A stretch of 64,000 bases of DNA. It comes from Chlorocebus sabaeus (lineage: Eukaryota; Chordata; Mammalia; Primates; Cercopithecidae). Below are positions 24,974-37,045 of the stretch, in pieces (within the stretch, counting starts at the first letter, position 1; each line of letters begins with the position of its first letter). The notes under the pieces were generated by a model that was given only the letters and a program-made list of their open reading frames with translations, had not been told where the DNA came from and searched no databases. The stretch is taken from contig NC_132925.1 of the NCBI RefSeq assembly GCF_047675955.1, positions 20,608,688 through 20,672,687 of the forward strand, in the 5' to 3' direction. The position numbers were made by a program, and so were the translations under genes.

Positions 24974-26170
24974 TAGTTGTGCACTGTATAACAACATTTC
25001 AGTCAACAGTGGACTGCATGTATGATAGTGGTTTCATAAGATGGTAATAGAGCTGAAAAATTTCTGTTGCCTAGTGATGTGTAGCCATCACAATGTAGCA
25101 CACAGTATTCTTAGGTGTTTGTGGTGATTCTCGTGTACACAGACTTACTGCCAGTCATATAAAAGTGTAGCTCACGTAATTATGGGCAGTACCTAATACG
25201 TGATAATGATAATAGGTGACTCTCTTACTCGTTTGTGTATTTACTATAGTAAATACATATAGTAAATACATAGTATTTACTATACTATATTTTTAAATCA
25301 TTAGAGTGTACTCCTACTTAATTAAAAAAACAAAGCTGTAGAACCAGGCCCAGATAGGTCCTTCAGAAGGTATTCTGGAAGAAGGCATTGTTATCATAGG
25401 AGGTGACAGCTCCATGGATGTTCTTGACCCTGAAGACCTTCCAGTGGGACAGGATGTGGAGGTGGAAAATAGTGATATCAATGATCCTGATGCTGTATAG
25501 GCCTAGGCTAATGTGTATGTTTGTGTCATAATGTTTTTCTAAATGTTTAAAAAAGTAAAAGAAAATTTAAAATGAAAAGAATAGAAAAAAGCTTTTAGAA
25601 TAAGGATATAAAGGATAAATATTTTTGCATAGCAGCACAATGTATTTTAAGCTGAAGTGTTAAAAAAGAGTTAAATTAAGAAGTTTAAAAAAGTAAAAAG
25701 ATTACCGTAAGCTAAGGTTAATTTATTGAAGAAATGGAATTTAAAAAAATAAATGTAGTATAGCCTAAGTGTGTAGTGTTTGTAAATCTTCAGTAGTGCA
25801 CAGTAATGTTCTGGGCCTTCACGTTCACTCAACACAAGTACCTCACTTGGAGCAACTTTTAATCCTACAAGCTCCAGTCGTGGTAAGTGCCCTAGACGGT
25901 TATACCATTTTTTATCTTTTTTGCCATATTTTCACTGTACTTTTTTATGTTTTGATATGTTTAGATACACAAATAATTACCATGTGTTAGAATTGCCTAA
26001 GTATTCAGTACAGGAACATACTGTACAGGTTTGTAGTCTGCTGTGTACCATATAGCCTAGTCATGTAGTAGGCTGTATACATCTAGGTTTGTGTAAGTAT
26101 GCTCTATGATGTTTGTACAGTGACACAATTTTCAGAACCTACTCTTGTCATTAAGCAATGCATGACCGTA
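24974..26170 (+). mobile_element. Tigger (pogo-type) DNA transposon remnant, 1.2 kb
   Basis: Left end AGTTGTGCACTGTATAACAA is an inverted match of the right end (CATTAAGCAATGCATGACCG). The interior keeps Tigger wording, including a 52-codon open stretch at 25342-25500 coding for an acidic transposase tail (DVLDPEDLPVGQDVEVENSD). The catalytic part is deleted, so it is not autonomous. Confidence 0.85.
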
Positions 26171-26367
26171 TTTTTTATTACTCAAAACATTGCTTACTAT
26201 AAACAATGTCTGCATTTTGCTTTCTTCATATATCCTGTAGATCTCTCAAGTATGTGAAGAAGTTCATCCTTTTTCTTTTTTTAAACAATTAAACACACTT
26301 CTTAAATTAATTTTCAGAATACTGTGACAGTCCCATTTGGACTTGAATGAGGTGGGTTTAAAGTAAG

Positions 26368-26952
26368 TACCGTAAATCCTCACTTAACATTGTTGATAGG
26401 TTCTTGGAAACTGTAACTTTAAGTGAGACCGTGTATGAGGAAATCAGTTCTAGTAAAGGTTAATTGATATGAGTAAGTTGAGTTCCTAGAGCATATTTTT
26501 GATAACAAAAATACCCCCAGACTTCTAGGTAAAGACTAAAAGCAAATGTGAGTTGTAGATACATTGAAGAAAGATTAATAAAAACAAATAAGATAATGAT
26601 TTATGCGGTTATTCCAGTTCAGGGTTGTGGGTGGCTGAGATCTATCCCAGCAGCTCAGTAGCAAAATGGGGACCAACCCTGACAGGATGCTGTTCTATTG
26701 CAGGGTACACTTGCAACCACACACATACCCAGAGTCACTCAGACTGAGATCATTTAGACATGCTAAGTAACCCAACATACACATATTTGGGATGTGGGAG
26801 GAAATTGAAGTGCCCAGAGAAAAACCACACAGACTTGGGGAGAATGTGCAAACTCCGAACCGTAACCCTGGCTGGGAATCATTTTTTTTTTCCTTCTCAG
26901 TGTTTTAACGAAACATTGTCGAACAAAAGATGTTATTTGAGGATCTGCTATA
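26368..26952 (+). mobile_element. Tigger-like non-autonomous element with terminal inverted repeats
   Basis: Left end TACCGTAAATCCTCACTTAA matches the reverse complement of the right end (GTTATTTGAGGATCTGCTAT) at the core AATCCTCA/TGAGGAT. The interior is TE-like (GGGATGTGGGAGGAAATTG). No intact transposase. Confidence 0.65.
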
Positions 26953-27040
26953 AAAAGAATATTGTGTAGAGATATAATAAACCTCTGAAATTTTTAGGGA
27001 TTTTTTCAAAATCAATTCATAGCAGTTTATGAAAACATGC

Positions 27041-27064
27041 AAAAAAAAAAAAAAAAAAAAAAAA
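27041..27064 (+). repeat. A-run (24)
   Basis: Uninterrupted A24 without an attached retroelement. Confidence 0.95.
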
Positions 27065-28943
27065 GCTTTATGAAGCATTGTACCCTATACGTTTTTAGTG
27101 AGGAGAATAACTATGTTTTTGACCGGGAGTTCCTTACTCATTGATGACCACAGTCTACTACTATATGGAGCCTTAATCTCAGCCTTTTTTGTTGATGCCC
27201 AAGTTAATATTTATATTATTTTGTTCGTGGGATAATATATGCAAAACGACTTTATAAACTAAAGCTTTGGAGTTATGCCTGAGTTCCAGTGATGGTTCTT
27301 AGCTCTTGATGTTTCTGTTCTTAGCTATTGACCGCAGGTAAGTTGCTTAATTTTTCTGTATCTGAGATAGGGAATACTAATTTGGTTGAATTTTTAAAAA
27401 TATATTTATTACCTGTTTGCTTATTTTTTTTATTGTGGAGTTAAGCCTTCTAATTTTGAAGAATTAGAGTTCAGTGTTGTGTGCTATACGTATTTATTCC
27501 CCTTCTATACCTGCTTGCCTTTTTATTTTAGATTCTGATCACTTCTATTCCAGAAGTTAGTTATGAAGTACAATCTAGGATTAAGGTGGTATCTAAATTT
27601 GATTAATTTCTGTGCTACCTTTTATGCTGTTAGTCTAAATCAATAGGAAAGCATTTAAGAAAGTTTTGTGAGGATTTCTTTTTTTTTTTTTCTTGTCATA
27701 TTTGGGAATAGGTTAAATAGCTTAAAATAGTTGAGCTGATTTTAATTTTTATTCTGTTTTTATTATAAAGAAATATTTGCTAGTAAATGAGCTGGATATA
27801 AACATAATTGTATCTCCTTTAGTGCTACCCAGTGGGCAGCACTTCGACACGTTTAGGGCTGAGCAGCTAGTATAATAGAGTGGTCTCCATCTCATTTTCT
27901 AAGCCTGTGAGTCCTAGCTGCCTACTGCAGCTCAATTTGAGTGGCAGTTGATATAATGCCGTTTTTTTTTTTCCCCCCACTTCTGCAGTAAGTATCTGGT
28001 TTGCTCATAGTCTTTTGATTAATAGGTAGTTTGAATGTTTTTCAAAGGAATCAGCCAACATGTGATTATTTTAAAGATTTAAATACTAGATAGATATTAA
28101 AATGTAAGGTTATTGCTACTAGATATTACATCTAGTTAAATTAACCATTGTGAAATAATTGAGAGGTAGAGATAATAAAGACATAAACCAATAAATCTTT
28201 GCTTGAAAATCACAGGTATGGGTACAGATTGTGAGGACAGAAAAATAAAAAAAAGAAAATCATGGGTAATAAGTGTCTAAAAGGTTTCTTCATAGGAACA
28301 GTGATTGTTGACCTTAAATAGGACAAATAGGACTCCCATATTCAAGAACACATCACCCGTGTTAAAAAGGTCTGCTATTATTAAATAGTGCAATGAAGAA
28401 CCATTTAGGCTTTATTAGAGTCCACATTATTGGCTAAAGATGTTGGATATTCATAGAAAATCAAACTTGACAGATTTCAGAAGTGTCTTGCAGCTCTGGA
28501 ACAAAAGATGTCATGTAGTTCCTTGCTACCGAAGAGTTTGTTCATATGGTAATAGAGGTCCAAACCTTATAGCGCAAATACAGTGCTTTAGGAAGGACTC
28601 AGATGATAGTAATGGTATTTGTCCCTTTTCTCATTTTTATTTACTGATTTTCAACTCACTTGGCTTTTAATGAACATTAGCGTTACTTATCTGTTGGCAG
28701 CTGAGTTGGAAAACATTTGTTTTTCTAGACTTTATGAAATGGTAGCCACTGGTGTTGCACTTAATGTTTGTTGCCAGTTAGTTCTCTGCAGTTAGTCCAC
28801 AGCAGAGAAATCACACTTTAAAATGGTTCCTTCTCTTCATAGACATTTAAAGGTGAACAGATGCTTTCTTGTATATTGTTACTCTGTTTGGATGGAGAGA
28901 GAATGTATATGTATCTTAAAAATATTTCTCTTCGCCACATTAA

Positions 28944-29141
<198 letters not shown>

Positions 29142-29902
29142 TAAACTTTAAGCTCTTCTTAATTCCTTGATTTGTAGTACGTTGACATAATAGGTATTAA
29201 GTTTTTATTTAGGGGAAACAACATTTGTTTTATTTAAAAATATTTTACGTTAATATCTGTTGTAAATCAACATTTCAGTTTTCTGGTGGGCAAATAAAAC
29301 TTACAGTAGATGATTCTGCAGTAACTTGTAGTATAAAAATTTTTTAATACAAAGCTTTCTCTTACTAACATGATCAGTTTATCTGTTAGGCAACTTAGTG
29401 CAAGTTTTCCCCCTCCCCTCCACTCCTCCATTTATATGTAACACGTAATTCCAGTGTACTCTTAGTACCTGTAGAAATATGAACAGTTTATTCATACATG
29501 GAAAGGTGATCTTATTTAAGAGCTAAATTAAGCTACTTAGATTTTAAAATCTCTTGTAAGTATGTAGGAATACCAGAAAGAGGCCATACAAATAAAATCG
29601 TATAAAATGTAATTCAGGCAACTAAGAACATTATTTAGTTGTTTTAAATAAGCATCCTATTTTGTTTGTGTTTTACCATCTGTCCGCCGGAGATTATATG
29701 TATCTAAGTATGATAAATATTATTAATGTAACTTTGGCTATAATTCCAGTATTTGTTACATTTATGTCAGAGAGAGAGTTTGTGTCCATTGCTTGTGTTA
29801 CAGCCAAAGATTGAAGTATCAGAATTTCAACTGTAATTAAAAATAATTTATGCAAGTTGAATCTTGTCTAAATTTTATGGAGTTTTGTGGTATCAGCTAG
29901 AG

Positions 29903-30124
29903 CAGGAGTCAGTAAAGTATAGCCCAAGGCCAAATCGGGACTGTTGCCTGTTTTTTTTGAATAAAGTTTTATTGGAACACACTTCTGCTTTTATTTTTAT
30001 ATTCTCTACTGCTGCTTGGTCACTAGAATAGCAGAGTTGAGTAGTTGCAACAGAAGACCATGTGACCCACAAAGCCTAAAATATTTACTGTCTGGCTCTT
30101 TACAGAAAAGTTTGCTGACTCCTG
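29903..30124 (+). mobile_element. hAT-Charlie MITE with intact 10-bp inverted ends
   Basis: Ends CAGGAGTCAG and CTGACTCCTG are perfect inverted repeats. The 8 bp on each side (AGCTAGAG, ACCTAGAC) match at six positions, consistent with a decayed hAT target duplication. Confidence 0.8.
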
Positions 30125-30391
30125 ACCTAGACTGTAACATTCTGTTATTAATTAAAGTTTGAAATATTTTAGCACAAATAATTTTATTTAGATCTTATTT
30201 GCTGTGGAGTGACTTAACCTGTAGCTACTTGTTTTTAATTGTATGAAATGTATAGAACTTAAGTTTGGAATATATCAGGAGGAAGGTTATTTTTAGGATG
30301 CAGTTCTTTTTAAAAAAAATCAGTGTTACAAATTATGTGATTTATAGAAAGAATAGCAGAACTGAAGAGATTTAGTTGTCATTTAATCTCA

Positions 30392-30512
30392 GGGGATTTC
30401 GGCCCTCACTGTGCTTTAGAATCACCTGGGGGAGGCTTTGTGTAGGGGCTGCATTCCCAGAGATTTTTGAATTTCATTTGATTGGGTGTGGGACTCAGGC
30501 TTTTGCATTTTA
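30392..30512 (+). repeat. MER20-like fragment
   Basis: GTGCTTTAGAATCACCTGGG followed by GACTCAGGCTTTTGCATTTT resembles MER20. Confidence 0.65.
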
Positions 30513-30775
30513 TAAATGAGGCAACTAGTTTTCAAAGAGATTGTGACTTGTCAAAGCACGTATAGCCATTCAGTGGAGGGAGCTGGACCAGTTCAGTATT
30601 TCCCTGTATCATTCTGCATTCAACAACCTAGACTGGAGTTGGCAGACTTCTTCCATAAAAGGCTAGATGTCCTGTGTATTCAGAAAACCCCACATAATTT
30701 CCATATTTCCATTTTTTGCTATTTCTGATGTCCTTCACCTAAAGTTATTATTTTGGAGGAACGGGAGGGAGACTA

Positions 30776-30797
30776 ACACACACACACACACACACAG
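30776..30797 (+). repeat. (AC)n microsatellite
   Basis: About 11 AC units. Confidence 0.95.
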
Positions 30798-32341
30798 TGA
30801 TAGAAGCATTGCCACATTATGTTCAAGAGACTGGTGGGCTGCTAATGAAATCTTCAGCCTGTAGGGTTATTCCCTCCCCTAAGCAATAATTAAGGATCAG
30901 ATTACTTCCAGGCCCAGTTAAAAAAAACAATTTAGATTTCGGGTGCCAGGATGAAAAGGCACTTTTCTTTTTTCTCACAGTCTTAAAATGAATAGGCATT
31001 TTCAGTATAAAGCTGAATCCATCTGTTTCTCCAAAACCTTATAGTGAAAATGTAAGTTTTATGTAAAGGATAGGAGAAATTGTATGACATTCAGAATTTT
31101 TTATGAATTGGTTTTAGGTCAGTGTTCAGATGCTACCATGAGTTAAATGGGTTAAAGATACTTGATTTACTTATTAAGAACTAAGGTTGCTCTTAATAAA
31201 TTTAGTCAGGGTCTTCACGCTGAGTAAAATTTAGGTTTTTCAAATTATGATCTTTGTATTTCTGATCCTACTAGTCTATTAACTTGAATTTGATTGAGAG
31301 ATATGGAAATAGTCAACTAAATACTCTGCTTGGAGACTAAGAGGTGGTGGTGGTAACATTGGACCATCTTTGACACTGTTGGTTTGCCAGTTTCCCTCTG
31401 ACCTTTTCCAGTTTTGTTCATGGACTATGTCATAAAGGTTTCTTTCATGAGTAAATTTTGAACCCAGGTTCAAGGTGAGTTCAGAATATACTCAAATTCA
31501 TTCAATCCTTTTTTTTTTTTAATGCAGGGTTGTACATATTTTAATAATTTTCTTATGTATCTGGTATTTAATGCTGACAGGATTCCAGTCAATGGAGAGG
31601 TTTCATTGCAAGTAGCTGCAGGTGTGTTTCATGGTAGAGATAAAAGTTTTCAGTGAAGCCGACTTTTGTTGTAAAAAAAATTCCATCCTAGTAAATAATG
31701 AATATAGATGTTGCTTTTTATGGGGCAATATGGTGTGCTTTTTATGTGTTATGCTGTACTGCTAAGTCAAAATTTTGAGTCGTAAAGGCAAAAAGCATCA
31801 GATACCAAATCTAAAAGAAATGAAAGATTTTAAAGATTGTGAAAATGGTACTTTGTATTTATTCTTAATGGCTTAGTTTTTATAGCGTGAGCAAAATTTA
31901 AAGCACCTAATTAGTACAATAAGATGTATTTATAGTATTATTTCATATAAAAATGTTCATTCTCCACAATGTGTTTTTATTTGATACTGTTAAGTAGGTC
32001 TCCCCTGAAAACCTGGTTAATGACTATTTAGCTTTCCCATTTTTGATCTTCCTAGAAAGTATAATAATTCTTTTATCATTTGAGCATCTGTTCAAGGAAT
32101 TATACTATGGCAGGAATTTGCTCTCAGGGATTATGTCTCAGAGGGTTTAAAAAATTGTAGAGAATGCCTCTTTGATAACTACTTGGTCTTGAAATATTAT
32201 GTGATGGAATCTACCACTCTGCTTGTTATATACATATTTATTAAATTTCTCACCATTTTTGGTCCACCTAACAGTAAGACTAATTCTTTGGAAAAGTTTT
32301 ACTAAAAGATAAGATACATGTTGTTTATTTTGCCTTTTCAG

Positions 32342-32724
32342 CAAGCTATAGTCAGCAGACTGGACCCCAACAACCTCAGCAGTTCCAGGGATATGGCCAG
32401 CAACCAACTTCCCAGGCACCAGCTCCTGCCTTTTCTGGTCAGCCTCAACAACTGCCTGCTCAGCCGCCACAGCAATACCAGGCGAGCAATTATCCTGCAC
32501 AAACTTACACTGCCCAAACTTCTCAGCCTACTAATTATACTGTGGCTCCTGCCTCTCAACCTGGAATGGCTCCAAGCCAACCTGGGGCCTATCAGCCAAG
32601 ACCAGGTTTTACTTCACTTCCTGGAAGTACCATGACCCCTCCTCCAAGTGGGCCTAATCCTTATGCACGTAACCGTCCTCCCTTTGGTCAGGGCTATACC
32701 CAACCTGGACCTGGTTATCGATAA
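32342..32724 (+). CDS. TFG: TFG last coding exon 8 (residues 274-400, stop)
   Basis: Acceptor AG lies at 32340-32341. The 383 nt run to TAA at 32722-32724. The exon encodes the C-terminal third of TFG: a low-complexity Ser/Tyr/Gln/Pro/Gly tail starting ASYSQQTGPQQPQQFQGYGQ and ending GQGYTQPGPGYR. No folded domain is seen. This kind of tail is known to be disordered and to support TFG self-association. Pro285, mutated to Leu in hereditary motor and sensory neuropathy with proximal dominant involvement, is CCT at 32374-32376 (reference form). Low codon complexity leaves long open frames in the other frames and on the other strand; these are shadows. Confidence 0.98.
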
Positions 32725-33155
32725 GGAGGCTCATCTACACCAGTTAATGTAGCTGCTAGCCATTGGCCTCCCAAAAGACTCCAGTACTATTTTAATTTGT
32801 ATTGAAGTTCAGAAATTTAAAAAGCAGAGCATTTTTTATGATATCATTGTTGCTGTTAATTGAAAGTATAATTTGCTGGAACACAAAGACCAAAATGAAA
32901 GTTTTTTCCTCCCTGCTTAAAAATGTAGCAGCTTCTTAGTTACTTTGGAACACTACTCTTACGTGTATAAAGTGATTGACTTTCTAGCTTCCTTTGTCCA
33001 GAGGATATTAAAATGCTAGGGTGAGGTTTAGCCATCTTACTTGCCTTTTTTACTATTAACATGATGTACTAAAGTAGAGCCCTTGGAGAATACAACAAGA
33101 TATTATGTATAAAATGTAACACTGATAGGTTAATAAAGATGATTGAATCCATTAG
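32725..33155 (+). other. TFG: TFG 3'UTR (short form)
   Basis: It follows the TAA at 32722-32724. It is about 430 nt of AT-rich, repeat-free sequence and ends about 18 nt after AATAAA at 33132-33137. The exact cleavage site is an estimate. Confidence 0.75.
33132..33137 (+). promoter_or_regulatory. TFG: TFG polyadenylation signal AATAAA
   Basis: A canonical AATAAA lies 408 nt past the stop codon. A GT/T-rich segment (TTAGTGGTCTTG) follows about 15-25 nt later, as expected of a downstream element. It is the first canonical hexamer in the 3'UTR. Confidence 0.8.
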
Positions 33156-33518
33156 TGGTCTTGAAATTTAATTTAGTCATTAACATTATGTGAAAAAACA
33201 ATTTTTCAGAAGTCCTTATTGGTGTTTGATCTTAAAATGAAGTATAAACAAACATTTTAACATTTTAACTTACAGATTTCCATTCAGAGAAAACAGTGCC
33301 ATTCGGTTTTTGTCTGAAAAAAAAAAATGCATTGGTAATCGTTGGTTTCAAATGAACTTTATTACTTCATAGGATGAAAGGTTAATTTAGGACAAAAACA
33401 ATAGATATGATGGGGGTTTGGTAGAGCCTGGATAACTTTGTGATTTTCCTTCTGAGATAAAAGGTATAGTTAACATACTGATGAACCATTCAGAAATAAA
33501 AAAAACTCAATCTTAAAA
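33156..33518. other. Interval between convergent genes TFG and ABI3BP
   Basis: About 0.36 kb separates the two predicted cleavage regions. The DNA is AT-rich and free of recognisable repeats. It holds a second minus-strand AATAAA (complement 33358-33363), which would bring the ABI3BP end within about 200 nt of the TFG end, and plus-strand AATAAA-like runs near 33495 that could extend TFG. Confidence 0.6.
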
Positions 33519-34631
33519 AAAATTACATCATCTCTTTATTGCAGAATTTATACTTATTTGAAAAATACAAAATGTAGCATTGATAAGATTGAAGCATGTT
33601 GAAAGGTAAGTACAGGGAAAGGTCCTTTCAGAATGACTGCAACAGTGCAGCAAGGATTCCCATTCCCCACCTAAAGGAAAATACTTTTTTAATAGAAATG
33701 AGTCAGATTTTTATTACAGATTGAATTAAACAGTTAAAAAGACATTCTCTGATACATTCATTCATAGAGGTCTTAACGTATAAATACATAGTAAATATCC
33801 TATAAAATGGTAGGCGATCTCATCGTGCATTATTTTTGTGCTCAGACTTCACATTCAGTCTGTACATACAGCTTGATTAGGATCATAAAAACAATATGAA
33901 GATAATTGCATAAAGGGATAGTTTGACAAAGCATATTCAGATATTGTAACATTTATGGTGTGTAAAAATGTATCTTTTGAAACAATATATTAGACTTCAT
34001 TTTTAGCTGAAATGAAATTTACTGATTCAGTCTTTTTAAGAATTTGTGGATGTTTAAAGGAAATGTATATTTATTAGCATGAATGTGTAACTATTATACT
34101 CCTCCACAAAGCTATTCAGCTGTTGCTAAAAAATTGAAGTTTAAATATAAATGTGAAAATTCGGACCTTTTTTCCCCAGATATATATGCTGAAGATAATT
34201 TGATCCAATAAGTTAAACTAAGTAGAGATTTATGGAATTAACTCGTCAATAGGAAGAGTACACATCAATAAAAGTAAATATTTTTAAAAAGTATATACCT
34301 TTTTTGATGTTAATTTTGTTATAAAAGTATCTCAAAACATCATTACAACAGTGTGATAAATAATATACAAACGATCTCTTAAAATACCATGAATAGGGAG
34401 CCAGCTTCCCCAAAAATGTTATTCTGTTAACATCAATATCATGCTTTCTTAAAATGACTTTGTAAAACCTGATAAATACTCTCAGCAATCTTTTCTAATA
34501 ATAAACATCTAGTATTGCTATTAGATTGTAGACTTTTATACATAGTAAACAAAATAGCTTTGAATGAATGTGACATAGTATTTTCAATGATTTTGTTTGC
34601 CATGATGAAACAGAAGGTAACTTTGCAGCAT
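33519..34631 (-). other. ABI3BP: ABI3BP 3'UTR
   Basis: About 1.1 kb after the TAG at 34632, AT-rich and without interspersed repeats. The minus strand is T-rich with many ATTTA-like motifs. The left end is set by the hexamer at 33535-33540 and is an estimate; a further hexamer at 33358-33363 could extend it. Confidence 0.65.
33535..33540 (-). promoter_or_regulatory. ABI3BP: Probable ABI3BP polyadenylation signal AATAAA
   Basis: TTTATT on the plus strand reads AATAAA on the minus strand, about 1.1 kb past the stop. An alternative AATAAA is at complement 33358-33363. Confidence 0.6.
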
Positions 34632-34747
34632 CTACCATTTTCCAGGAATTGTAGTCCCACATTCATACCACTGAACATAATTGATTTGGGTGTGACCACC
34701 TATTTCTCCAAATTGGACAGGTTCCTGGCGAACTGCTCTGAAATAAC
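34632..34747 (-). CDS. ABI3BP: ABI3BP last coding exon (C-terminus, stop TAG)
   Basis: Acceptor AG lies at 34749-34748. 116 nt run to TAG at complement 34634-34632. They encode YFRAVRQEPVQFGEIGGHTQ and INYVQWYECGTTIPGKW, the C-terminus of ABI3BP with the fourth cysteine. Confidence 0.97.
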
Positions 34748-35701
34748 CTGAGAGAGAAAGTAGTTTTATTTTAATAGTGCTGTATTATATTTTTGCCCTC
34801 ATAGCTTATAGAGTGAAGGATGTCGTTGAATAGCTGAAGGCTAATCTTAGTGAAGCGAGGTAATTTAGAAAACTGAGAGCAAGAAGCTCTGGTGTTTTTT
34901 CCTGAGGTGTTGTCATGGTTGGCAAAATGGGCACCTGAGAAATTGTTGACATTTGCCACGTCAGGTTAGGAGGGATGGTTGGTAGAGACAGTTTCACTGC
35001 CCATTAATGTGTTTGCAGAACTTAGTAGGTCATCTTTTAGTATTGTTGGTATTTTTAAGTGCCCGTGAACAAAATGTGTTACTGAAAAATCGAATCAAAT
35101 AGTTTATTTAGAGAACCTCCAGGTGATTCCGGACTAATAGGAACAATTAATTTACCCTCTTCTGCACTGCTTAGACAAGGATTAATTTTAAGTCTTATTC
35201 AGTCCTCATTACACAGCTTGGTGCCAATGGGTCTTTAGCAATTTACAGAGGTTATTCATTTCCCACAGAATTATTCTATTTTAATTATATTTATACAGTT
35301 ACTTGCAAGGTAAGTACTATTTTTTCCATTTATGGTAGCAGTAGTTAAATTTTTTTTTTTTCTTAAGGAAATAGTAATGCAAGTGCACTCAGTATGATAA
35401 AACCCGTAACATTAATACATGAATGATTTAAGTTTGGGAAACTGCTTTTTTATGGCTGTTTTTGCAAGTTTAGATTTTCTTGAAGTAGAATGCATTTATA
35501 TTATGTCTGTCTAATTTCCCTTGGCTCCAAGTTTCTAAGCTGAGAAACTTACATTGAAGTCTTCATTTTTTCCTAGATATGTGATATGTGGAGCAGTAGT
35601 ACTATAGAATTCTTCTTAAATTGATTGCTTTCCTCAGCTTGATTTATTTCTGGGTTAATCTGTAAAACTCTGTTGCTCATGAGGAGGATCAGAAAACATA
35701 C

Positions 35702-35824
35702 CTTCTTTGATTGGTAACTGGTCAGAAGTGAGTTGCTGCCCAGTGCGTCCATCTAAAAATGAATCCACAAACTGGCAGTGATCTTCTCCGTGACCCCTCT
35801 GATCACCTATGTTATAAAATTTCC
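35702..35824 (-). CDS. ABI3BP: ABI3BP coding exon, C-terminal domain part 2
   Basis: Acceptor AG lies at 35826-35825 and donor GTATGT at 35701-35696. The exon is 123 nt, phase 1/1. It encodes KFYNIGDQRGHGEDHCQFVD and SFLDGRTGQQLTSDQLPIKE, with the third cysteine of the TARSH/FNDC1 C-terminal domain. Confidence 0.97.
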
Positions 35825-35899
35825 CTGAAGAACCAGAAATTAAAAGGAGAAAATCATCATCACTGTTTTTGTACTTTCTCCCCTCATTCTCTATTACCC

Positions 35900-36390
35900 T
35901 AGTTCAAACCAACAATGTCTTTTGCCTACCTGTATTCTTCCTCCCCTCCCCTTATCAGAGATTAGTGATCTTTTAAAAGTGCATGTCAGATAATGTTTGT
36001 TTTCTCCATAAATTTCTCCAGCAGTCTCTCATTATACTCAGAATAAAATCCAGAGTTCTTACCTGATTTCAAAGCTCCACATGATTTCACACCTGCCTGC
36101 CCCTCTACTTACTAAGTCTGGGCCATACTGGTGGAACTGGCCAGGTGTATTCTGCCTTAGGCCTTTGACCTCTTTCCTCTAGACTTGTGTGTGGTTAGTT
36201 CCTTCCCAATTTTCTCCTTAGCTAGTGCTAACTTGTTAGGCCTTCACCTTTTTGAAAATGTTCTTTACCTCTATGAAATGTTTACTTATTTACATATTGT
36301 CTATCTCTTCTTACTAAGGAAAGGAAGGAGAGGTAAGCTGTAGGAAAGTAGGAAGTACCTTTTATGCTGCTTTGTGTTCAGCACCTAGAA
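35900..36390 (+). repeat. L2 fragment
   Basis: C/T-rich L2 3' wording: CTCAGAATAAAATCCAGAGT, CACATGATTTCACACCTGCC, CCTTAGGCCTTTGACCTC. Confidence 0.7.
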
Positions 36391-36883
36391 AAGTTGAATG
36401 ACTGAAAAATCTACTTTTTTATGTTAGGGCCAGACTTATTCATTAAAAATTTTTACTCTATGAATATAGAAAATTATAACCTATTGGGCATGGAGCAGTG
36501 GGTTGTAGCTCTTCTAGCATCTTGAAGATGTTATATTCGTTCCATGGTTATTGTTAGATTTAGTCACTTTATTGTCAATAGGCTTTTTATCCCTGGATGG
36601 TTGTAACAAAATGGAGTTTGACCATGGTTAGTGAATGTACATTCCAGTTTGCCATGATGGCACTGTTTTATAATTGCATTTTTATTATTTACCTTCTAAT
36701 AGCATGTTTTAAATCCTTGTTTTCTAGGAATGATAACCATTTCCATAACATTTTGCTCAGAGGAAAACTTGTGTTTACAGCACCCATTAGTGCCTGAAAC
36801 TCTTTAAGAAAAGACCAAGTTGTACAATGCTGCAAAACATTCCCATAAGTTAAGGGCTGAAAACAGCTGGTAGCCCTGCTTAC

Positions 36884-37045
36884 CTGTGAGGGAGTCGCTC
36901 AAGTAAATCTTGTATCTGAGAGAGTTGCACAGCTGCACTCCTACAAATTTTTTATACCATGTCCTTTTGACATACTGTTTGCCCTTACACTCTGAGTAAG
37001 AGTCTGAATCAAAGGGTCTTTCAGTCCAGATGGCATCTCTTCCTG
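36884..37045 (-). CDS. ABI3BP: ABI3BP coding exon, C-terminal domain part 1
   Basis: Acceptor AG lies at 37047-37046 and donor GTAAGC at 36883-36878. The exon is 162 nt, phase 1/1. It encodes GRDAIWTERPFDSDSYSECK followed by GKQYVKRTWYKKFVGVQLCN and SLRYKIYLSDSLT. It is the start of the C-terminal domain shared by TARSH and FNDC1 and carries two of its four cysteines. Human has, as I recall, Asn where DSDSY starts with Asp here. Confidence 0.97.

Noticed and set aside
30516..30864. Two overlapping short open readings in TFG intron 7
   Set aside because: They cover MITE/MER20 debris and a CA repeat; no coding signature.
32147..32580. Antisense open readings of 117 and 80 codons over TFG exon 8
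   Set aside because: Mirror of the low-complexity coding exon; no splice, start context or known protein similarity.
32318..32635. 105-codon open reading in another frame over TFG exon 8
   Set aside because: Low-complexity Pro/Gln codons keep alternative frames open; it begins in the intron before the acceptor and has no independent support.
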